Source: Scilla litardierei (Eukaryota; Streptophyta; Magnoliopsida; Asparagales; Asparagaceae). Taken from it: a DNA stretch of 64,000 nucleotides. Both the position numbers and the translations under genes were made by a program. The first letter of the stretch is position 1; the number at the start of each line of letters is the position of its first letter. Below, one piece after another: positions 11,144 to 22,217 of the stretch. The notes below the pieces were generated by a model. The model saw only the letters and a program-made list of their open reading frames with translations, had not been told where the DNA came from and searched no databases. Location: NCBI GenBank assembly GCA_030789695.1, contig CM061142.1, positions 284,954,165 to 285,018,164 on the forward strand. Reading direction: 5' to 3'.

Positions 11144-12862
11144 TGATGTGTCCATATTTTCTACCTTTTTCATATCATCATGACGTTTCATTCCATGCCA
11201 TTTTCGCATTCAAATCCCATATTTTCCCATGATATCGCATTTCTGACATTATATTCGAGTTTCGTAGTGTTTTATGAGTTTTCAGGGATTTTGGAGCGAT
11301 TTGGGACCCGACATGGGTATGGACACATCTGACACGCCTGTGAGCTCATTGGCGAAGCTCTACAGGAGTTTGCCATGTTTTTGGAGCCATAGGAGGAGTG
11401 GAGGAGAGAGCAGGAGGAGAGGAAAGCTTCAGCAGCTTCAGGAAATAAATTCCCAGATGACTCGACTGAGCAGAGCAGCTGCTCTGTTGAGCAGATGCAA
11501 TTGAATAAGATGCAGCGATGCGTAGGCTACTCGGACCGAGCACTCATAGTGCTCGGTCGAGTAGCTATTCATTCTGAAGCCCAACTAATCCAACGCACGG
11601 CCCGAGCAACTTTTCAGCGACCGAGTCAGCTCTCTGCTCAGACTGAGCTGAGCTGACTCGGCCCGTGCAGGCAGAGTGAAGATTCAGGAGAATTTCGATT
11701 TCTTGTCGTGCTCGGTCGAGCAGTACAACTGCTCGGCCCGAGCAACTGACCGAGCAACGCACTGCTCGACCGAGTCGCCTACTCGGTCGACAACGCTGAG
11801 GCCATTTTTGGAAGGATCTTTCACAGCGGCTGTTGCGTGATTTTAGGGGAGTGAAGTCTGGGAGCTGGCGACTTCGATGATGGGCGATTCATTCTATTTT
11901 TGAAGAGTTTTTAGAGCGATGATTAGGAGAAAAAAACTGTGTGAGATCTAGATTAATTTTGTTAAAGATTGTTGGATCGAAATTGATTGGAATTATTTTT
12001 GTTCTTCACACGCTCTTGGAATCTCGCTTTTCTTTGGATCTATTAATCGCTGTTTTTCTTTATCTCTCGCTCTAAGTTCTCGATCTTCATTTGTCAATTT
12101 GTTATGATGATTTCATCTCTAAAAATGGTGTTTTTATTCGTTAATATTGCCATAAGCGAGTAGTATTTTCTAAGGTTGATGGGTTAGCCCTAAGATCCTA
12201 GGGGGGAGACGTAGATCTGGATCCTTATATTGAATTAGGAATTTAGAGGAGTATTTCGGTCGATCCTACCGAATCCCTAGATAACCCGTACTGAGATCAT
12301 GCCCACGGTCTGTGGAATTGATGTGCTTAAGGGGGTATCCTTGGGATTCGAATAGGGAAATAGGTGGATCTAACCAAGGCTCATGACCATGCCCGGCTCG
12401 TGCCTTGAGGGGATCCCCCGACGAACTATATCGCTACGTTGATGGCTAACGCTATTGCGTCAACAAGAGCTACCAAAATACCTCACAATTCTAACCCACG
12501 AGAGTGGTACGAATTGGGAGATTAATCTCCTAATCCTAATGCAATATAAGGATTCTATTCCAACGTCAATCCCTGACGATCTTAGTAGTGATCCCTAACG
12601 CCCTAGTCCCTTTTATCATTAAAACAACATCAACACAACATCCGATTCTCTCAACCCGATAGCTATCTCACTTCGAGATATAGAAGTAAACTGAGAACCC
12701 AATTACACTATCACCATTCCCGTGGGATTCGATATCTTTTATACTATAACTTGACACCGTCCGCTTGCGGATTGAGCTCGTAATTGACACCTAGGGGCCA
12801 TACCACGCCTGGCGATCGTGACACCGCCAGGTGGAATCTAGGTGTAGATTTCGGGTGCATCA
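11144..12862 (+). mobile_element. Solo LTR of an Athila-like Gypsy element (1719 bp) inside B
   Basis: It starts TGATGTGTCCATATTTT, ends GGGTGCATCA and is flanked by perfect duplications ATAGC at 11139-11143 and 12863-12867. The 5' part (TTTTATGAGTTTTCAGG) and the end (CACCGTCCGCTTGCGG) are laid out like the Athila LTRs at 51493-52892. Between 11520 and 11800 is a cluster of inverted motifs CTCGGTCGAG, GACCGAGCA and TGCTCGGTC. No internal region is left. Confidence 0.85.
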
Positions 12863-13430
12863 ATAGCTCTACAGATTCCCTTCTCTTCGTCAATTTGTGA
12901 AGTGGGCTGAACTCCCTGCCATACACATCTTCTTCCTTGGTACTGGAAGGCCATCTGCAATTTCCTGAAGTTGAGTACAATGTCTTCCAGTTGTAACAAC
13001 CACTGAGCCCCCACCACGATTTGATTTTCTCCCATTGGCAATACCAATAAGTCCAGATGCACCTCCACACACTGACAATGGAGCCGGACTCCTTTACACA
13101 ACCCAGCACCCTCCAACTTCTCCCCATTAGCCACCCAAACATGAAAGGGTTTTGACTCTTCGAGCAGCAACTTTAAAGATTTAGCTAGGCGTGGATGGAT
13201 AAAACTATGGGTTAATCCCGAGTCCACCAGAATGCTCACATTCTGTCCCTTGATATTACCCTCCAATCTGAGCGTGTGTGTGCAGCCGCTACACCACAAA
13301 TAGCTTGCAAGGAAATGGAAGTAGGCTCACTCACCCCTTGATCTGAAATGGGAATCATAGACTCTTCATTCATAAGCACTTCTCCTGGGTCACAATCTTC
13401 CCCATTCTAGACTCCCTCAAGAATGAACAC
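12863..13430 (-). pseudogene. pol: Element B protease region
   Basis: The minus-strand frame at 13299-12863 contains the aspartic protease core SILVDSGLTHSFIHP and a downstream VVGAQWLLQL segment, which corresponds to the second conserved part of the fold. Upstream, up to about 13430, is the link to gag with stops. The frame ends where the solo LTR was inserted. Confidence 0.8.
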
Positions 13431-14558
13431 GTGCTTCTCTTTACATTTATGCTCCCGACTCCATTTCTCATTGCATCAAAAGCATAAGTTGTTTTGTCTA
13501 TTATGTTGTATCTCCTCCAGTGTGGGTCTTTTTTCCAAGCTCATATTGGTGCCTGTAGAGCTTCTCTGAGGATTTGTTGAGGAACTCCCTACAGCAGAGC
13601 TCCCACTGCTTGTACTTCCACCCCCTCTCCCAGAAGTCCAAGGACTACCATAGATGTGGCCAGTTTTCTTCATCTGCAGAGCCTTCTCCTTAAAAGTCCT
13701 AGCCAAATAAACTGCTTCCTTGAGAGCTTTTGGTCGAGAACCCTTAACTTCAAACTTGATCTCATCCTTCAGTCCTCCAACAAATTTGTCTAGGATATAA
13801 GCTGCAGGTAATTTCTCCAACAACCCCATCAACTGCTCTAGTCTTTCCAAATAATCCCTGACCGTGCCAACTTGTTTCAAGTTGGAAAATGCTGTAAATG
13901 GTTCTTCAATCTCAGTGGGTCCAAATCGATCTAGCAACTCCTTTTTGAAGACATCCCATTGAAAAAAATCATCTAAGTTAATTTCCCCCACTCGTACCAC
14001 TGGAGAGCCTTGTCCTTGAAGTAAAATCCACAGATTTTCACCCACACATCCCTCCCTAGATTGTAATATTGAAAATTTTTGAGTACTTGATTGATTCAAG
14101 GAATTACATCCTCAGACCCTCTGAACACAGGAAATTCAGGTTTCAAGTTCTTAGCATTTCCAAACTTGATTCCCAGGTTTTCCTGCCCACTTCTATTTGA
14201 ATTACCGACAACACCACCTTCAGGATTTGAATTGAATGTGTTATAGGAATTATTACCTTGCTCTACTCGAGAATCCATCACTGGAGGTTCTTTTGCTGTG
14301 TGTAGCAAATTGAATTGGTTACCGAAATACTGAAATTAAGCATTGATAAGAGCCAACTGCGCCTTGAATTCAGTGTGATCACGCGCAAGTTGCGTCTTGA
14401 AGTCAGTATGATCACCCACCAGTTTCTCTTGTATAACAGCTTGCGCCTCGATTATAGCTTCCATCCTTCGCAGCCTCTCGTCTACCCGATCGCCGTTGAT
14501 ATTAGCATCATCGTATAAATTCTCACCCCCATGGCTCATAGCTTGCTCTAATACCAAA
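13431..14558 (-). pseudogene. gag: Element B gag, broken
   Basis: Three pieces on the minus strand cover gag. 14558-14336 is an N-terminal helix-rich segment with repeats of DHTEFKAQLA. 14308-14096 is a linker. 14099-13476 is the capsid domain with FKKELLDRFGPTEIEEPF and TVRDYLERLEQLM, ending NNLCF. The stop at 13476 is a CGA-to-TGA change inside the zinc knuckle (CF*CNEKWSREHKC). Frame changes near 14330 and 14096 also break it. Confidence 0.8.
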
Positions 14559-15142
14559 TGTTGAAGCAGTTGTCGCTTCCCATCACCATCTTGAGTTGTT
14601 TCCGCCACCCTAGACACCGGAGAAGCTTCCATTTGTGGCTGCTTCTTCATCGCCATGGACGTAGAGCTCTGAAATGGTCTGAAAACAGAATGTAATAGAA
14701 TTGCGAAGCAATTCTAGAAACCAAAACAAATCAAAGAACAAAAAATTCAAATGAAAACGAGGTTTGCTCAGGAAGTCTGAAGCAAAATTCATATATCCAG
14801 ATTAAGTCCAATTCTTACACCCAACTTCTCTTTTATATGCAATTGATAACAGAATTCTGTTAGAGAAAATATTGAAACGAGGTAGCTTGAATCACATCCT
14901 TTAGAGAATTAAACCCAACGGCTAGGCAACGACAGATCTCTTAAGCTGAGGTGTCAATCATCCAACGGCTAATAATTCTTTTAGCAGCGACGTGAAAAAT
15001 ACAGGATCCAACGATCATCCTTCTTGGGGATGAGATCGAACGGTCCTCTTCAAACAGAACTGATACGCATATCAGCTCTCCACCCATCCCCGCCACCTAC
15101 AATCTCATCGGTGTCGGTGGCTGATGACGGGGGTCTCCAACA
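14559..15142 (-). repeat. 5' LTR of element B (584 bp)
   Basis: It starts TGTTGAAGCAG right beside the tRNA-Met-type primer binding site at 14545-14556 and ends GTCTCCAACA at 15142. In genome order it is the sequence nearest to the SMO1 promoter, its right end lying about 115 bp before the TATA box. Confidence 0.9.
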
Positions 15143-15506
15143 GTTTCCTCTCTGATTTGTTGTGATTTTGTTTCTGATGAATAAAAATAAGGTTTCCAAT
15201 ATGCTTTTCAAATAAGGAGAAGTCCAGGGTCATATTAGCAAAAACCCAAACCTCTACATAAATAGGAAAGGTCTATCCCACACGCTCGTCTAAAAAACCC
15301 GAAAAGAACCCGAAAACCCCGGGAAAAAAACCAAAAACGAAGAAGAGTCAGCGTGTTTTCCGCCGCGCTACAACGTAAGTCTCCATTTACGTGACCCATC
15401 GATCCCCCGCCTCCGACTCTCCCGCTCCCGCAAATAGTCTCTCCCCCTTCTCTTCCGCTCGGTTACCGTCACCTCCCCGGTTCCCATCCGCCCTCGTTCC
15501 TCCGCC
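15143..15506 (+). promoter_or_regulatory. SMO1 core promoter and 5' leader
   Basis: A TATA-like box CATAAATAGG lies at 15257-15266. It is followed by a leader of about 220 bp that is first A/C-rich and then pyrimidine-rich up to the ATG at 15507 (context CCGCCATGC). A strong splice-donor-like sequence GTAAGT at about 15373 could mark a leader intron, but no convincing acceptor was identified. Only 15143-15256 separates the TATA from the LTR of element B. A diverged copy of this promoter is at 5052-5200. Confidence 0.7.
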
Positions 15507-16927
15507 ATGCTCCCCTTCGCGAGCATCGCAGAGGCCGAGGCCGCCCTCGGCCGCAGCCTCACCTCGCCAGAGGCCTTCTGGTTCCGGTACTCCGCCGGCG
15601 TCAGCGACTTCTGGCTCTACGCCCACAACATCCTCTTCCTCCTCGTAATCTACACCCTCACCTCCCTCCCCATCGCATACCTCGAGCTCAGGAACCCTAA
15701 ATCGATCCACAAGTACAAGCTGCAGCCGAAGGTCAGGGTGTCCCCCGATCAGATGCTCAAATGCTACACCAGCGTCGTCAAGACCTTCCTCTTTGCCGTT
15801 GGCCCCCTTCAGCTCCTCTCGTTTCCGGCTATCAAGGCAAGGCTTGGTTGTTGTTGTTCATTGTCTGCGTTCGTACACAGGTCCTTTTGTCATAGTGGGA
15901 TTTCCCCACGGATTTGCCCGTGGGGAAACTCCCCAACATGTATATCACGTTTTCGTTCTTGAAGAGATCGTGATGGCAGTATGAATCATCAACCATAAGA
16001 TTCTTACGTTATTAAAATTGAAATCATAGAGATAGTTGGAAAAACAGGAAAATGTTTAAACAAATATTTCTTGATCATGATTTGCAATGTAATTAATCAG
16101 GCGGTTGGAATCCGGACTAGCTTACCGTTCCCTTCAGCGTGGGAGGTGCTGTCGCAGCTGGCTGTATACTTCTTGGTTGAGGACTACTTCAACTACTGGA
16201 TTCATCGGATGCTGCACTGCAAATGGGGGTACGATCTCGTCCACCACGTCCACCACGAGTTCACCGCCCCGATTGGGTTCGCGGCGCCGTACGCCCACTG
16301 GGCCGAGATCATCATCCTCGGCATACCATCGTTCCTCGGGCCCGCCATCGCCCCTGGCCACATCACCACTTTCTGGCTCTGGATGGTCATCCGACAATTC
16401 GAAGCCATCGAGACGCACTGCGGGTATGACATATAAAATGCTCTCCTGTTCTATGTTTAGTTTCGTAGGATTTGTAGAGATGGGAATTCTCATCCCAGTT
16501 CGTTTATGTTGATATCGAACAGATACGATTTCCCGCAGACTCCCACGAAGTACATCCCTTTCTATGGAGGGGCAGAGTACCACGACTACCATCACTATGT
16601 GGGAGGACAGAGCCAGAGCAACTTTGCTTCGGTCTTCACCTATTGCGATTACATATATGGCACCGACAAGGTTCGCCGACTCCCATCAAGATTTGTGTTT
16701 CCTTCCGTTTTCATGACCAAGTATATTGACGCTTCCAACTGATCGTCGCAGGGTTATCGGTATCAAAAGGAACACCTTTCAAAGGTAAATTCCTCGCTTA
16801 TCTTCTGTGTTGTCGTACTGATCATTTCTGTATTCAATTTATCTTACATCTTGAACAGTTGAGGGAGCAATGGAAATCTGCTGAACTAAACGATGAAGCC
16901 GATGGCCAGCTGGACAAGCATGAGTAG
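15507..16927 (+). CDS. SMO1: Methylsterol monooxygenase (SMO1-type sterol C4-methyl oxidase)
   Basis: This is a non-haem di-iron enzyme of the ER membrane. It uses O2 and reductant to oxidise a C4 methyl of 4,4-dimethylsterols, the first step of C4 demethylation in phytosterol synthesis, and works with a 3beta-hydroxysteroid dehydrogenase/decarboxylase and a ketoreductase. Exons: 15507-15836, 16101-16423, 16523-16670, 16752-16784, 16859-16927. They sum to 903 nt and encode 300 aa, normal for the family. The three histidine boxes are HRMLH (145-149), HHVHH (158-162) and HDYHH (238-242); APYAHWAE lies near 172-179. Hydrophobic helices lie near 40-60, 90-108 and 180-207. Intron 1 is GC-AG (AAG|GCAAGG); the other three are GT-AG. 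The MLPFA start and the overall motifs fit SMO1 rather than SMO2. All catalytic residues are present, so the gene looks functional. Confidence 0.93.
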
Positions 16928-17208
16928 ACGTTTGCAGCAAAGTCTTCTGCTTTACAGATATTTCATGATCATTCTCCACTCTCTTGTGTACAAAAAATGT
17001 AATCTTGGCCTGTACCATGTCACTCAGAGAACTCTTGTAACCTTTCTGTGTAAATTTCTCAGTAGTAGGTCTTATTTTAGGGTGTATCTAGACATCTAGT
17101 TAGTCTTTTAGTTTACCATTTATTCCTTAATTACTCTTTCTTCTAGGTTTTTTTCCTCGTCTTACTTATTTTTAAAATCTTTCTCCCGTGTTAACAGACA
17201 TCTTCTGA
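16928..17208 (+). other. SMO1 3' flank / untranslated region
   Basis: AT-rich sequence after the stop codon, with no coding potential and no clear AATAAA signal. It most likely contains the 3' UTR and cleavage site. It ends where the LTR of Copia element G begins. Confidence 0.5.
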
Positions 17209-17500
17209 TGTTGCGTTGGATAAATCTCTAAGATTACACGCAAACTCTTGTATCTGCGGAGATGTGTAATGATGAAAATGCAAAGTTGAGAACTTTAGGC
17301 AACTTTTATTGTTTGATTTTGTAAAAGTGTTTTTTCCCAAAAAGTTTGTGTTATAAATCATCATCTGGGGGAGGAAACCACTGGTCCTTATTTATAGCAT
17401 ATAGAAGAGCGTTTACAGATAAGATACAATAGATGCGGTGTTATCTATAAGATAAGCCATGATCCCAACCGACTCATCAACTCGGTATTATCCCTTCACA
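17209..17500 (-). repeat. 3' LTR of old Copia element G (292 bp)
   Basis: On the minus strand it starts TGTGAAGGGATAATACC at 17500, right after a purine tract AAGGGAGAG, and ends GCGTTGCAACA-like at 17209 (+ strand TGTTGCGTTGG). A TATA box TATAAATAAGG lies on the minus strand near 17387-17399, about 105 bp from the start. The short length fits many small plant Copia elements. Boundaries are inferred from the TG/CA ends and the purine tract, because the partner LTR is outside the window. Confidence 0.6.
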
Positions 17501-18261
17501 ATACTCTCCCTTATCCAGCCATAGATATGGACTCTGCTCATGAATACTTCAGGATTCTGAGTGTAGTAGGAGTCTCACATGTGGTGGATACTTCAGGATC
17601 CTGAGTTGATAAGGTTTGCCTCGTTAAAACCTTTAGTTATGAAAAACCCTGTGGGAGAAATCATATTTAAGAAAAAAGAGTACAAACGCTCACTAACTCC
17701 CTCTGATTTGTACAAGCGACTCTGCGTATGATCACTTCGTGATTCTAAGCGTCACAAAGGGTTGGATACTTCAGGATCCAGAGTTGATGTGGATTTGTTT
17801 CGTTAAAAACCTTTGGCTATGGAAAACCCTATGAAAAAAACCTTAGCTAAGGGAAGAGTACAAATTCCCTCAACTCCCTTTAATCTGTAAAATCTCTTAG
17901 TCTTTCAGATCTCTTAGGCGTATAACATCACTCCTATTTACAACATACCGAAATTATACACAGATTACAAATATCATCACTATTAAGCAGCTGTTGAATC
18001 CAAAAACTCTGGATAGGTGTGCTAAGTTTCGTCGCCTCTGATGTGGTCTTCAGACTATGTGGTCAGCTACACAATATCAGGCTCTATCCCAGTCGTCACT
18101 GGGATGTGATGTACCATCAGGCACCCTCAAATACACCATTAGTGTGGTGAGGATCTCGGAATGATAGGATGATATTGCCTTCATAATTTGCTTTGCAAAT
18201 CTGAAGTAGATGGTCATCCCACTGTGGGTACCCAGTTTGTGATTTCTCAGTATAAGGATTA
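17501..18261 (-). pseudogene. Element G: 3' end of pol and 3' non-coding region (piece 1)
   Basis: Minus strand. The right part (about 18080-18261) has a decayed Copia RNase H end (a KSQTGYPQWDD-like stretch). The left part has two imperfect copies of a ~180-bp segment, each with GGATACTTCAGGATCC (about 17590 and 17765), CGTTAAAA..CCTTT and GAAAAACCCT. These motifs are common just before the 3' end of small Copia elements. The piece is cut at 18261 by element E (TSD GATTA at 18257-18261) and resumes at 41653. Confidence 0.65.
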
Positions 18262-18639
18262 TGTAATGCCCTACGAAGCTACTGCACAAGTACTAGAGGG
18301 GGGTGAATAGTACTTTAAAATAATTAAGAAGATAATTCCTAATTATCTTGCAAACTCAACCAACAATGCGGAAATGTAAATATAGACAACAAAGAAATGC
18401 AATCGCAAACAGACGATATAACAGGTTCGGATCCACCCAAGTCTCCCCGACTTGTTCCCGGTGATTCTACGTCCCAAACACCCGGATCCCCTCCGGATAC
18501 TTGAGTTAGAAACCTCTAACTCAAATTTGCACTATGAAATACTTGTAGAAAACCTCTACAAGATCAAATCATACACAAATGAAATTGTGACTCCCATAAA
18601 CCGGGATCACAAACAAACTCTCACAACCGAGAGTAAACC

Positions 18640-21196
18640 TGTCACGGCCCGCTTCCCTAAAACGGAGGCGAGACGTGAAAAGGTCCGCACGAGAGTGGAG
18701 CTGTGAAGCCCCAAACCCGATAAGCGTCAATAAAATATGAGCAGGTCCCTGTAACCACAACGGAACAACAATAATAACACAAGGAGAGACTGAAATAAAG
18801 TATCACATCTCATAATTGTCCAACAAGAAAAATAAGTCCAACATCCAGAAAAGCCACCAGGCTAAAAGAAAAGAGTCTAAGGCCCAGAACAAGGCCAACA
18901 AAGAAACGACATAACAAAGTATGGGTGCCACGCACCGATAACAAAACAACTGTTCTAACAAAAGTAAAACACAACGGAGACACTAGGACTGGTCCCCAGT
19001 GTCCACGTACTCCCCGTCAAACACAAGCTCGGGCTCGGCGTCAGCAAACACCTCGTCCTCAACAAGGTACTCAGGCTCAGGATCTAACATGTGTCACCCA
19101 AAAGAGTAAAGGGGCACATGTCAGCAAGTCTAAAAGACTTGAGCAAGGAAACTGAAAGTGAGGCATCTAGCAACCTAGCAGTTTAGTATGCATGACATGG
19201 TAGTTATAGCATGAGTGCACAATTTAAGACATGGCAAGACAATTTTGTACAAGGGAACAATATATCGGGACAAGACAAGAGTAGCCAAGCTACTAACATT
19301 CTCAATCAATTCACATTGTTTGTAGGTGTTTACGCCCGTCGCTGAATGGTATAACATTCAGACCGATCGGCACTAAACACAAATCACATTTCACTTTTGT
19401 TTGTAGATGTTTACGCCCTTCGCTGAATGGTATAACATTCAGACCGATCGGCACTAAACACTACCCCACCCCAAAGAGTTTACGCCTTACAACTGCAGTT
19501 GTTGATCAAACAGACCCCCAGTTGAATGGCCGCTTAACCCTCACCCCATCCCACACGAATGGAGCCAGGGTCCCCGCACAATGAGCTCAGCTAGTGAGCC
19601 TGGGGTTGCCCCGCACATGAGCTCGCATTCTTAGTTCACAATTCAACATATCGAGCGTTGGGGTTAGCAACTCATTATGCTCGCTTCTGGTCACGAGCCA
19701 GGAACACAAGTATTGTAGCGATGCTACGCAATCACGGAATCATCAAAAGAATGAAATGACATGACATGTAATTTGTGTACCGTTAATTAAATTAAACGTG
19801 ACAGGCGAAATGCAATGACATGAACATATCCGCGTACCGTTAATTGAAAGTAAACATGATATGGTAATTGTGCAACATGCTAAATGTCGGAACTAGCTTC
19901 GTTGTCAAGCTAGTTACCCAATTTGCGCCTAGGCGAGTATCATTCCGTCGCCTAGCCTCTTTTACGCCTACAACAAGCAAATGGCCTAAAACATGGCCTA
20001 AACCATAAGTGGCAAGTTTCACTTGCCTAGCACCGGGGATGACGACCACTTCGTCACACGGATGCCAATCTACGGGGGAATCGCTGTTTTGGGGGAACAA
20101 TCAACAAACAACATGAATTTTATTAGGGTTTCACAAAAATATAAATAGGCTATGAAAACAACGGTAGATCGATTTCTTACCGAGAGGAGACGGAAGGAAC
20201 TCTCCGGGGAACCCTAGGATCAAATCTGGAGAAGATTGGAGAAGATTGGGGAAACTAGGGTTTTGGGGGATTTGGGGATTTTGATGGATTTTGATGGAGA
20301 TTTGGGGAAGATGAGGGGTAGATAGAGTGAATGGATGGTTTGGATGATGGATTTAGGGCTTGGAATGAAGGATTGAAGATTGGAGGAAGATGGGGGCTCA
20401 AGGGGGAAGATTTTAGGGTTTTGGGTCGTGTTGGGGAAGAAGAAGTCGTTTGGGTTGGGTATAAATAGGTTAAGCTGGCGGCTGCCCAGAAATTAGGGTT
20501 TTGACACAGATTAGTCGGTCAAAGAGCAACCACTGACCGACTAGTTTGGCAACTAGTCGGTCGGTCGACCAACGCAGACCGACTAAGTGTAAACAGTAAC
20601 TCCTGAACGAAAATAGGATTTAGAATTAGTCGGTCCATGAACAAATACTGACCGACTAGTTTAGCATCTAGTCGGTCGATGAACATTCTTAGACCGACTA
20701 AGAGTAAACAGTAACTCAACTAAAATTAAGATGATGTGTTAGTCGGTTAAAGAAGCATTGCTGACCGACTAGTTTGCAACCTAGTCGGTCAACCAACGTT
20801 CTTAGACCGACTAACGATAAACAGTAACTCCTGAGAAATTTAGAAAGCTAACTAGTCGGTCCAAGAAGGATTGCCGACCGACTGGATCGTCATCTAGTCG
20901 GTCGGTGGCCCTTCTTACACCGGCTAATGAGCACCAAAAGTTCCGATACGGAGCGCGGGGCCCCGGTATCGATTCCTAAGACTTCTAGGCTTGATCTAAC
21001 AGTAAGATACGACCGTTATGAAGTCCGTCACGAATGACATACTTCGAAATCGACAATCCTAAGGAAGAAACGAGAAAATACGACGAATCGATCGGAAATG
21101 AAAGCTACGGCGACGAAAACCACACATGAGGAGAAAATCCACCAAAACATATATTATATTATAATAAATCCAGATACAAGAAAAGCAGTCGTTACA
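18640..21196 (-). repeat. 3' LTR of element C (2557 bp)
   Basis: Same layout as 26021-28577. It contains a direct duplication of about 80 bp (TTTACGCC..TTCGCTGAATGG, at 19328 and 19409), the CT-rich leader with CCCTAA boxes (about 20180-20460), a TATA-like sequence at 20461 and the ACCGAC array at 20511-20935. Confidence 0.93.
20511..20935. promoter_or_regulatory. ACCGAC/GTCGGT array in 3' LTR of C
   Basis: Four units with the same layout as in element A, containing about fifteen copies of ACCGAC or its complement GTCGGT, arranged as facing pairs. Confidence 0.85.
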
Positions 21197-21241
21197 TCCT
21201 CCCTAACTTAAGAAAAATTCCGTCCTCGGAATTTCCAATAC

Positions 21242-22144
21242 TCACGAGTCCGGAAACAAAAGTGGGAAACGCTCTCGCATCTCATCCTCATTCTCCCAAG
21301 TAGACTCTCCCGGCGAACCGTGTCGCCACATCACCCTCACAAGATTGATAATCTTGTTCCGAAGCGATCTCTGACGCCTGTCCAGAATCTGCACTGGATA
21401 CTGGTCATACGTCATATCGGGGCGAACGGTAATCTCCGAAAAATCCACAGCATGAGATGGATCACTAATGTATCGACGAAGCTGCGACACATGGAAAATA
21501 TTGTGAACTCCTTCCAAAGATGGCGGCAAGGCCAAGCGATACGCTACCTCGCCAACCCTCTCCAAAATGTCAAACGGTCCAATGTATCGCGGGCTCAACT
21601 TTCCACGCTTCCCGAAACGAATCACACCACGATTCGGGGAAATCTTCAAGAACACATGGTCGCCCGGCTGAAACTCCAAAGGACGACGTTTAGCATCCGC
21701 CCAATGCTTAAAACGGTCCTGAGCAATTCTCAACCTCTCCCGAATATTCCTGACGATATCCACGGCCTCCACGATCATCTCAGGTCCCAACAGCTCCCGA
21801 TCACCAACGTCATCCCAACTCAATGGCGATCGACATTTCCTCCCATAAAGAGCGGCGAAAGGCGCCATGCCAATACTCGCCTGGAAGCTGTTGTTGTAAG
21901 AGAACTCCACCAAGTGTAGATGGTCCTCCCACGAACCCTTGAAATCCAACATGCACGCCCTCAGCATGTCTTCCAAAATCTGAATCGTCCTCTCGGACTG
22001 GCCATCCGTCTGCGGATGGTACGACGTGCTGAAACTCAGACGCGTACCCAAGCTCTTCTGCAAACTCTGCCAGAACTGAGATGTGAATCTCGTGTCTCTG
22101 TCCGACACGATACTCACGGGGACTCCGTGAAGTCGCACGACCTC
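21242..22144 (-). CDS. pol: Element C integrase core (second part) and chromodomain (exon 3)
   Basis: This is the last exon of the gag-pol frame. It opens [20 protein letters not shown] with the second catalytic aspartate. [17 protein letters not shown] follows, with the catalytic glutamate, then the integrase tail ([20 protein letters not shown] and [12 protein letters not shown]). It ends in a chromodomain (VQILDRRQ.., [19 protein letters not shown]). The chromodomain is thought to tether integration to marked chromatin. The frame is open to the stop at 21242. It joins to the upstream half of the integrase only if the 73-bp intron at 22145-22217 is removed. Confidence 0.88.
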   Translation of the reverse strand, partial: EVVRLHGVPVSIVSDRDTRFTSQFWQSLQKSLGTRLSFSTSYHPQTDGQSERTIQILEDMLRACMLDFKGSWEDHLHLVEFSYNNSFQASIGMAPFAALYGRKCRSPLSWDDVGDRELLGPEMIVEAVDIVRNIRERLRIAQDRFKHWADAKRRPLEFQPGDHVFLKISPNRGVIRFGKRGKLSPRYIGPFDILERVGEVAYRLALPPSLEGVHNIFHVSQLRRYISDPSHAVDFSEITVRPDMTYDQYPVQILDRRQRSLRNKIINLVRVMWRHGSPGESTWENEDEMRERFPLLFPDS

Positions 22145-22217
22145 CTGCACGATTCACGTTACATCAATATCCAAACTAGGAAAAGGAAATAAAAACGGAG
22201 AGTAAAAAGAATTTTAC
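22145..22217 (-). other. Intron inside the integrase of element C (73 bp)
   Basis: On the minus strand the junctions read ATGGAG|GTAAAATTC and ATCGTGCAG|GAGGTC. The segment is T-rich, contains in-frame stops and has a length of 3n+1. Removing it restores an unbroken conserved integrase run across the site. Whether A carries it cannot be seen, because that part of A is outside the window. Confidence 0.75.

Larger units (their letters stand above)
5254..15142 (-). mobile_element. Element B: decayed chromovirus (Reina-like) with two nested solo LTRs
   Basis: LTRs at 5254-5863 and 14559-15142 start TGTTGAAG and end CTCCAACA. A primer binding site of initiator-tRNA-Met type lies at 14545-14556 (TGGTATTAGAGC on the minus strand). 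A purine tract (GGGGAAGGGAA on minus) abuts the left LTR. Flanking 5-mers GCTTC (5249-5253) and GTTTC (15143-15147) are a target duplication with one change. The coding order on the minus strand is gag, protease, RT, RNase H, integrase, chromodomain. It is interrupted by solo LTRs at 11144-12862 and 8717-11027 and by several stops. The integrase phrasing and short LTR suggest the Reina lineage; that subfamily call is less certain than 'chromovirus'. Confidence 0.88.

Noticed and set aside
16134..16595. Minus-strand frame over SMO1 exons 2-3
   Set aside because: Shadow of GC-rich coding exons; the + strand protein has all catalytic motifs.
20180..20470. CCCTAA boxes as telomere-derived sequence
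   Set aside because: The words are scattered in a CT-rich leader, not tandem; they fit telo-box motifs in transcribed leaders.
22145..22217. A frameshift by random insertion in the integrase
   Set aside because: A random 73-bp insert would rarely have exact GT..AG ends, T-richness and perfect restoration of a conserved run; still to be proven by RNA.
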